A stretch of DNA of 64,000 nt from NCBI RefSeq assembly GCF_008329905.1, contig NZ_CP032155.1:1116001-1180000 (forward strand). Reading direction: 5' to 3'. Under the pieces are notes generated by a model. That model had not been told where the DNA came from, did no database searches, and saw only the letters and a program-made list of their open reading frames with translations. Of the stretch, positions 59,240 to 64,000 are shown one piece after another. This stretch comes from Mycobacterium sp. ELW1. Its GTDB lineage: Bacteria > Actinomycetota > Actinomycetes > Mycobacteriales > Mycobacteriaceae. The position numbers were made by a program, and so were the translations under genes. The stretch's first letter is position 1. Every line of letters begins with the position of its first letter.

Positions 59240-60946
59240 ATGGACGAGCGACAACGCGTGGTCGACTACATCGTCGACCAACTGGCGGCCACCGGCGTCG
59301 AGCACATGTTCGGGGTGGGCGGCGCCAACATCGAGGATCTCTTCGACGCCGCGCATTTTCACGACGGCGTCACCGCCGTTCTGGCCAAGCATGAGTTCTC
59401 GGCGGCGACGATGGCCGACGGCTACAGCCGGTCCGGCTGCGGGCTGGGGGTGGTCATGGCGACCTCCGGCGGGGGATCACTGAATCTCGTTCCAGGACTG
59501 GGTGAATCGCTGGTCAGCCGGGTTCCGGTGGTGGCGCTGGTCGGCCAGCCGCCCACCGTGATGGATGGGCGCGGCAGTTTCCAGGACACCAGCGGCCGCA
59601 ACGGGTCACTGGATGCGCACGCGTTGTTCTCGACGGTGTCGGTGTATTGCCGCCGCGTCACCTCGGCCGACCAGATCGTCACGGCGCTGCCGGAGGCGAT
59701 CGCCGCGGCTTGGCGGGGTGGTCCGGCGGTCTTGCTGTTGCCCAAAGATATTCAGCAGGCGCTGATCCCGCGCCGGAGCAGGTTGTCGTCGGCGCCCGAG
59801 CCTGCGGTGGTGGGGGATCCGCGGCCGATCGCCCGTGCCCTGCACCGGGCTCGTGGGCCGGTGACCATCATCGCCGGCGAGCAGGTGGCGCGCGACGGTG
59901 CGCGCACGGAACTGGAGCGAGTGCGTGCCCTGCTGCGCGCCCGGGTCGCCACCGTGCCCGATGCCAAGGATGCCAGCGGCTCGCCCGGTCTGGGATCGTC
60001 GTCGTCGCTGGGGGTGACCGGGGTGATGGGTCATCCGGGGGTCGCCGAGGCGGTGCGGGACAGCGCGCTGTGCCTGATTGTCGGTACGCGTTTGAACGTG
60101 ACCGCCCGCAGTGGTCTGGACGACGCGTTGGCGTCGGTGCCGGTGATGTCGCTGGGCTCGGCCGCGCCGTATCTGGCCTGCACCCACATCCGCACCGACG
60201 ATCTGCGGGCGTCGCTGGGGCAACTGGCGATGATGCTGTCCGGGTGCGGCCGACCGCACGGCGTCAGCGTTCCCGAGGCTGTCGGTCACCAGGATCTGGT
60301 CCCGCCGCACTATGACGGTGACGGAATCCGTTATCGCGACGCGGTTTCCGTGCTCGACGCCATGCTGCCCGACGATGTCGACATCGTCGTCGACGCCGGC
60401 AACGCCGGGGCGGCCGCCATCCACTCCCTCCCGGTGCGCAGATCGGGACGGTTCATCGTCGCGCTGGGCATGGGTGGCATGGGCTACAGCTTCGGGGCTG
60501 CCATCGGTGCGGCGTTCGGACGCCGGCGCCGGGTCGTGGTGGTGGCCGGCGACGGCGCGTTCTTCATGCACGGCATGGAGATACACACCGCATGGCAGTA
60601 CCGGTTGCCGATCACCTTCGTACTCTTCAACAACAACGCGCACGCCATGTGCGTGACGCGTGAGCAGCTGTACTACCGGGACATGTACAGCTACAACAGG
60701 TTCCGCACCAGCAACCTGGGCGCGGGGCTGGCGGCGATGTTCCCGGGGTCGCAGTCGGTCGATGTCGGCGATGTCGGCCAGCTGCGCGCAACGCTGGGAG
60801 CTGCGCTGGCCGTTGACGGGCCGTCGGTCGTCAGCGTCGAATGTTCCGCCGACGAGATCCCGCCCTTCGCCCCTTTCCTGACCGCTCTGTCCCACGACCC
60901 GACTGCACCAGAGGAGAGCACGAGCCATGTCGCTGCCCGCGCTTGA
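59240..60946 (+). CDS. ThDP-dependent enzyme, acetolactate-synthase-like
   Basis: 568 residues with the three-domain ThDP fold. Catalytic Glu52 in AKHEFSAATMADGYSRSG, central domain about 190-335, and the ThDP/Mg motif GDGAFFMHGMEIHT...LFNNNAHAM (437-470). Members decarboxylate 2-keto acids and transfer or release the aldehyde unit (acetolactate synthase, benzoylformate or phosphonopyruvate decarboxylase relatives). The substrate is not readable. First gene of a four-gene operon behind a SigL-type promoter; the next gene starts inside its 3' end (20-base overlap). Confidence 0.88.
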   Translation: MDERQRVVDYIVDQLAATGVEHMFGVGGANIEDLFDAAHFHDGVTAVLAKHEFSAATMADGYSRSGCGLGVVMATSGGGSLNLVPGLGESLVSRVPVVALVGQPPTVMDGRGSFQDTSGRNGSLDAHALFSTVSVYCRRVTSADQIVTALPEAIAAAWRGGPAVLLLPKDIQQALIPRRSRLSSAPEPAVVGDPRPIARALHRARGPVTIIAGEQVARDGARTELERVRALLRARVATVPDAKDASGSPGLGSSSSLGVTGVMGHPGVAEAVRDSALCLIVGTRLNVTARSGLDDALASVPVMSLGSAAPYLACTHIRTDDLRASLGQLAMMLSGCGRPHGVSVPEAVGHQDLVPPHYDGDGIRYRDAVSVLDAMLPDDVDIVVDAGNAGAAAIHSLPVRRSGRFIVALGMGGMGYSFGAAIGAAFGRRRRVVVVAGDGAFFMHGMEIHTAWQYRLPITFVLFNNNAHAMCVTREQLYYRDMYSYNRFRTSNLGAGLAAMFPGSQSVDVGDVGQLRATLGAALAVDGPSVVSVECSADEIPPFAPFLTALSHDPTAPEESTSHVAARA

Positions 60947-61592
60947 CGACATCGTCGTCCACACCGGATCCGTCGACCCCATCGAGGGAGTGACGAGGAT
61001 CGAGACCTCTCCGCGAGAGCAGGCCACCCCGATCATCATGGAGATGATGCGGTCGGTGTACCCGCATGACGACGTGTTCGGCCAGTACTGCGCCGTCAAC
61101 GAGTACATCGACTGCCCACCGGATGAACTCTTCGCCTACCTGTCCGACACCCGCTCGCTGGAGGAGTGGACGTACAGCCTGCGCGGATTCGAGCCCACCG
61201 ACGAGCCGGGTCTCTGGGTGGCCTATGACCGATTGGGCTCGGAAACAACCATTTACACCCGCACGGTGGCAAACCCGCAGGCGCGCACCGTGGATTACCA
61301 CTGCGCGTGGGACCAGGGCAGGCATCTGTGGATGATCTACCTGATGCGGGTGGTCGACGCGCAGACGGTGCTCGACAAGCCCGGTTCCGTTGTGCTGTGG
61401 ACGAATTGCCGCCACCCGTTCTACGACGAGAACCCCTACCCGGAGACCGCACCCCCTGAGCGGCCGGTGTGGGTGGGGGACTTCTGGGACATGTTCGGCG
61501 CCGGACATGCCCTGGAGATGCAGAACCTCAAAGCCATTGCCGAATACCGGCACCGCAACGGCCTGCCGATCACCCCCGACTGGATGAAGTGA
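60927..61592 (+). CDS. SRPBCC/START-like protein of the biosynthetic operon
   Basis: 221 residues. The segment NEYIDCPPDELFAYLSDTRS followed by LEEWTYSLRGFEPTDEPGLW is the typical opening of the hydrophobic-pocket SRPBCC fold (polyketide cyclases, START lipid binders), continuing with RTVDYHCAWDQGRHLWMIYL. It probably binds or cyclises a hydrophobic intermediate made by its neighbours. ATG at 60927 lies within the ThDP gene; its stop overlaps a possible GTG of the KAS gene. No close family name known to me. Confidence 0.7.
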   Translation: MSLPALDDIVVHTGSVDPIEGVTRIETSPREQATPIIMEMMRSVYPHDDVFGQYCAVNEYIDCPPDELFAYLSDTRSLEEWTYSLRGFEPTDEPGLWVAYDRLGSETTIYTRTVANPQARTVDYHCAWDQGRHLWMIYLMRVVDAQTVLDKPGSVVLWTNCRHPFYDENPYPETAPPERPVWVGDFWDMFGAGHALEMQNLKAIAEYRHRNGLPITPDWMK

Positions 61593-61600
61593 GCACCGCC

Positions 61601-62623
61601 ATGAGCAATCCCAGCGTCAGCCTCCTCGACGTCTCGAGCTACCTGCCGGGGGAACCCATCCCGGCCGATTACTACGCCCAGTTCGCCGACTCCGACGAAC
61701 TGCGCGACAACCTGATGTTCCGCGCGCCGAAGTTCCGCCACCACGTGGCACCCGAGGAGACGGCCACCGACATGATCGAGCGGGCCGCCGCCGGGCTGAT
61801 CGAGCGTCATGGTGAGGACGTGATCGCCGGCGCCGACGTCCTGATCACCCATACCCAGATGCCGGACATGCCGTTCTACGGCGGTGGCGGGGCGATCGCG
61901 CATCGGCTTGGCATGCGGCCGAACTGGGTGCTGGATCTGCACAACGGTGGTTGTGCGGCGTTCGTGTTGGGCCTTCAGGTGGCCCGGCAGTTGCTGTCCT
62001 CCGGTGCGGGGCAGACCGCGGTGGTGGCGGTTGCGCAGAACGCGGCGGGTCAGGTTTTCGAACAGCCGACGGTGCGCCGCAAGGCCCAGGCCGCGGTGCC
62101 CGGGGACGGCGCGGCCGTCGGACTGCTCGCAGTGTCGGAAGCGTCGCCGATTCTCGATGTCGAGACCCGCACCTACGGCGAGTTCGCCGGTGACATGACC
62201 ATCGCCTTCGACCCGCCCCGAAAGTGGTGGCAGGCAGGCGAAGCCGAGGGGTACATCGGGTTCACCGAATCCAAGATCACCAAGGTCCTGGCCCGCGGCA
62301 ACCGGCAGGTACCCGAGGTGGCGCTGGCGGTGTGCGATCGCATCGGAATGAAGTCCCGCGACCTCGACCTGCTCGTCACCAACCAACCCAACCGGGTGTT
62401 CCTGCGCAACTGGCGCGAAGCGCTGGAACTGCCGGTCGAGCGCCACGTCGACACCTTTGACGAGTGCGGCAACCTGTTCGGAGCGGGCATCCCGATCAAT
62501 CTCGACCGGGCGATCACCGACGGCCGGATCGCGGCCGGTGACACCGTGTTGATGGCGGCGTTCGCCCATGCCGGTGACTTCGCCGGCGCGGCCGCTGTGC
62601 GCTGGGGCGGTCGGGCCGCCTGA
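61601..62623 (+). CDS. KAS III-like acyl-condensing/transfer enzyme with altered triad
   Basis: 340 residues, thiolase fold of the FabH type. Nucleophile Cys118 in LDLHNGGCAAFVLGL. The usual catalytic His of HQAN is replaced: VTNQPNRVFL has Asn261. The second Asn is kept in DECGNLFGAGIP (Asn291). Loss of His argues against ordinary decarboxylative condensation and suggests acyl transfer or a non-malonyl partner. ATG 61601 has GTGAG upstream; GTG 61589, overlapping the previous stop, is an alternative. The stop overlaps the aminotransferase ATG (TGATG). Confidence 0.82.
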   Translation: MSNPSVSLLDVSSYLPGEPIPADYYAQFADSDELRDNLMFRAPKFRHHVAPEETATDMIERAAAGLIERHGEDVIAGADVLITHTQMPDMPFYGGGGAIAHRLGMRPNWVLDLHNGGCAAFVLGLQVARQLLSSGAGQTAVVAVAQNAAGQVFEQPTVRRKAQAAVPGDGAAVGLLAVSEASPILDVETRTYGEFAGDMTIAFDPPRKWWQAGEAEGYIGFTESKITKVLARGNRQVPEVALAVCDRIGMKSRDLDLLVTNQPNRVFLRNWREALELPVERHVDTFDECGNLFGAGIPINLDRAITDGRIAAGDTVLMAAFAHAGDFAGAAAVRWGGRAA

Positions 62624-63654
62624 TGACAACCATGATCCGGATGGCCGACGACACCGTGGCGGCGTTACCTGACTCGGTCGACCCATTGGCGTTGTCGCTC
62701 AACGAGAGTCCGTTCTCCCCGCTGCCCGGGGTGCGCTCGGCGCTGATCAGTGCGATCGATTCGGCGAACCGGTATCCGGAGTTCCTGCCGGAGCGGCTGC
62801 GCAGGCTGATCGCCGCCAGGATCGGTGTCGCAGAGGAGCAGGTGGTGCTCGGGCCGGGTGCCACCGGCGTCGCCATGCAGGTGTTGCACGCCGTGACCGA
62901 GCCGGGCGATCGCATCGCCATGGCCACACCGACGTTCGACGGGTATCCGATCATGGCGGGCATGGCACGGCTGCGGCCGGTCACTGTCCCGTTGGATCAG
63001 CATGGACACCACGACATGGATGCGCTGATCGACGCCGCGGCGGAGGCGAAGGTGGTGGTGCTGTGCCGTCCGCACAACCCCACCGGAACGATCGAGTCGA
63101 CGTTCGCGGTGAGCCGCTTCCTGTCGGCGGTCCCGAATGACACCATCGTGCTGCTCGACGAGGCCTACATCGAGTTCGTGGCGCCCGGCTTTCGCCTCGA
63201 TGCGCGGTTGCTGATCCGCCAGCACCCGAATGTGGTCGTGCTACGGACATTTTCCAAGGCCTACGGTCTGGCGGGGCTGCGCATCGGTTACGGCTTCGGT
63301 GCCGCGGAGCTGACCGGCACGTTGTGGCGGATGCAATTGCCGTTCGGTGTGGACAACACCAGCCTGGTTGCCGTCGCGGCTTCCTATGACGCGGAACGCC
63401 AGTTGCAGCGCCGCATTCGAATGATCGCGGGCGAGCGGCGGTACCTGCGGATGCGGCTGCGAGCGACGGGGGTACACGTCACCGAGGGGCACGCCAACTT
63501 CGTGTACCTGCCGCCGGCGGATCGGCCGTGGCGCGAGGTTTTCGACCCGTCCGGTCTGCGGGTGCGCCATTACGGCGACGGCGGGGTGCGGATCACGGTG
63601 GGGGACCGGTGGTCGACGCGGGCGGTGCTGGCCGCGGTGGCAGCGCGACGGTAG
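62623..63654 (+). CDS. Class I/II PLP aminotransferase, HisC-like
   Basis: 343 residues, fold type I. LSLNESPFSPLPGVRSAL (HisC-type start), PHNPTG (150-155), LLDEAYIEF with Asp179 and Tyr182, PLP Lys212 in RTFSKAYGLAGLRIGYG. HisC-like enzymes outside his operons often act on aromatic or unusual keto substrates. Here it is the fourth coupled gene, so it may aminate a ketone or aldehyde product of the ThDP/KAS steps or supply the keto acid; direction unknown. Confidence 0.88.
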   Translation: MTTMIRMADDTVAALPDSVDPLALSLNESPFSPLPGVRSALISAIDSANRYPEFLPERLRRLIAARIGVAEEQVVLGPGATGVAMQVLHAVTEPGDRIAMATPTFDGYPIMAGMARLRPVTVPLDQHGHHDMDALIDAAAEAKVVVLCRPHNPTGTIESTFAVSRFLSAVPNDTIVLLDEAYIEFVAPGFRLDARLLIRQHPNVVVLRTFSKAYGLAGLRIGYGFGAAELTGTLWRMQLPFGVDNTSLVAVAASYDAERQLQRRIRMIAGERRYLRMRLRATGVHVTEGHANFVYLPPADRPWREVFDPSGLRVRHYGDGGVRITVGDRWSTRAVLAAVAARR

Positions 63655-63681
63655 TGCCCTACGGGGGCGTGTCGATGCGGT

Positions 63682-64000
63682 ATGAATGTGCGGATGGCCG
63701 AATCAATCCCGCCCGCCAAGCCGGACCCGATCGCCGCCGCGCGACGCAACTGGGAGCGCGCCGGGTGGGGTGATGTCGCCGAGGGCATGGTGGCGGTGAC
63801 TTCGGTGATGCGGGCCCACCAGATCCTGCTGGCCCGCGTGGAGAACGCGTTGCGGCCCTACGATCTGAGCTTCTCCCGGTTCGAACTGTTGCGGCTGTTG
63901 GCCTTCAGCCGCACCGGCGCATTGCCGATCACCAAAGCCTCCGACCGGTTGCAGGTGCACGTCACCAGCGTCACGCATGCGATCCGCCGACTGGAGGCCG
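63682..64000 (+). CDS. MarR family regulator, N-terminal part (Rv0737-like)
   Basis: Truncated by the right edge after about 106 residues. Winged-helix region SFSRFELLRLLAFSRTGALP, then ITKASDRLQVHVTSVTHAIR, fits MarR. Starts possible at ATG 63682, GTG 63688 or ATG 63694, all in frame; 63694 gives MAESIPPAKPD, close to the usual start. It follows the biosynthetic operon by 27 bases in the same direction and could be its regulator, but the M. tuberculosis homologue sits directly after rslA without that operon. Confidence 0.82.
   Translation, partial: MNVRMAESIPPAKPDPIAAARRNWERAGWGDVAEGMVAVTSVMRAHQILLARVENALRPYDLSFSRFELLRLLAFSRTGALPITKASDRLQVHVTSVTHAIRRLEA

Overview
The window is high-GC actinobacterial DNA and reads as a Mycobacteriaceae chromosome, most likely a fast-growing Mycolicibacterium-type species. 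The backbone follows the M. tuberculosis order I know for Rv0682-Rv0737: rpsL-rpsG-fusA-tuf, a membrane gene, a mycofactocin SDR, a ferredoxin reductase, the mycofactocin cluster, the S10 operon, atsA plus its formylglycine-generating enzyme, the spc operon, sppA, SAM methyltransferases, secY-adk-map, sigL-rslA and a MarR gene. No database was searched. Family names come from motifs and gene order.

Layout. 1-1163: truncated lipoprotein gene and a TetR regulator. 1263-5846: str operon (S12, S7, EF-G, EF-Tu) with a sigma-A-like promoter and a strong terminator. 5908-9391: two membrane proteins, arginine deiminase and a mycofactocin-type SDR behind a KstR-like box. 9395-14494: universal stress protein and an arginine/ornithine block (permease, ornithine aminotransferase, amidinohydrolase-fold enzyme) divergent from an Lrp regulator. 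14554-17523: ferredoxin reductase, then an ECF sigma factor coupled to a triple-VOC protein. 17603-24837: complete mycofactocin locus mftR/mftABCDEFG, including the 31-residue precursor MftA. 24748-33829: accessory block with an MFS pump and TetR, P450, exported esterase, a four-gene TetR/SDR/VOC/reductase operon and a frameshifted membrane gene.

33830-48263: S10 and spc ribosomal operons, split by an insert of arylsulfatase, lipoprotein and FGE. The S10 leader is long and hairpin-rich. 48273-51099: frameshifted F420-type (LLM) oxidoreductase and signal peptide peptidase SppA. 51080-54747: four tandem TIGR00027-type methyltransferases. 55070-57741: secY-adk-map. 57835-59130: sigL-rslA with an autoregulatory-type promoter. 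59179-63654: a four-gene operon (ThDP enzyme, SRPBCC protein, KAS III-like enzyme, PLP aminotransferase) that looks like a small biosynthetic pathway. Its promoter is a near copy of the sigL promoter. 63682-64000: start of a MarR gene.

The most interesting signal is this last operon. It sits between rslA and the MarR gene, which are neighbours in M. tuberculosis, and appears to be under SigL control. Other notable points are helically phased Lrp-type repeats, a recombination tract between two methyltransferase paralogues, an interspersed short repeat that has entered the sppA coding region, and two single-base frameshifts. No tRNA, rRNA, insertion sequence or CRISPR array was seen.
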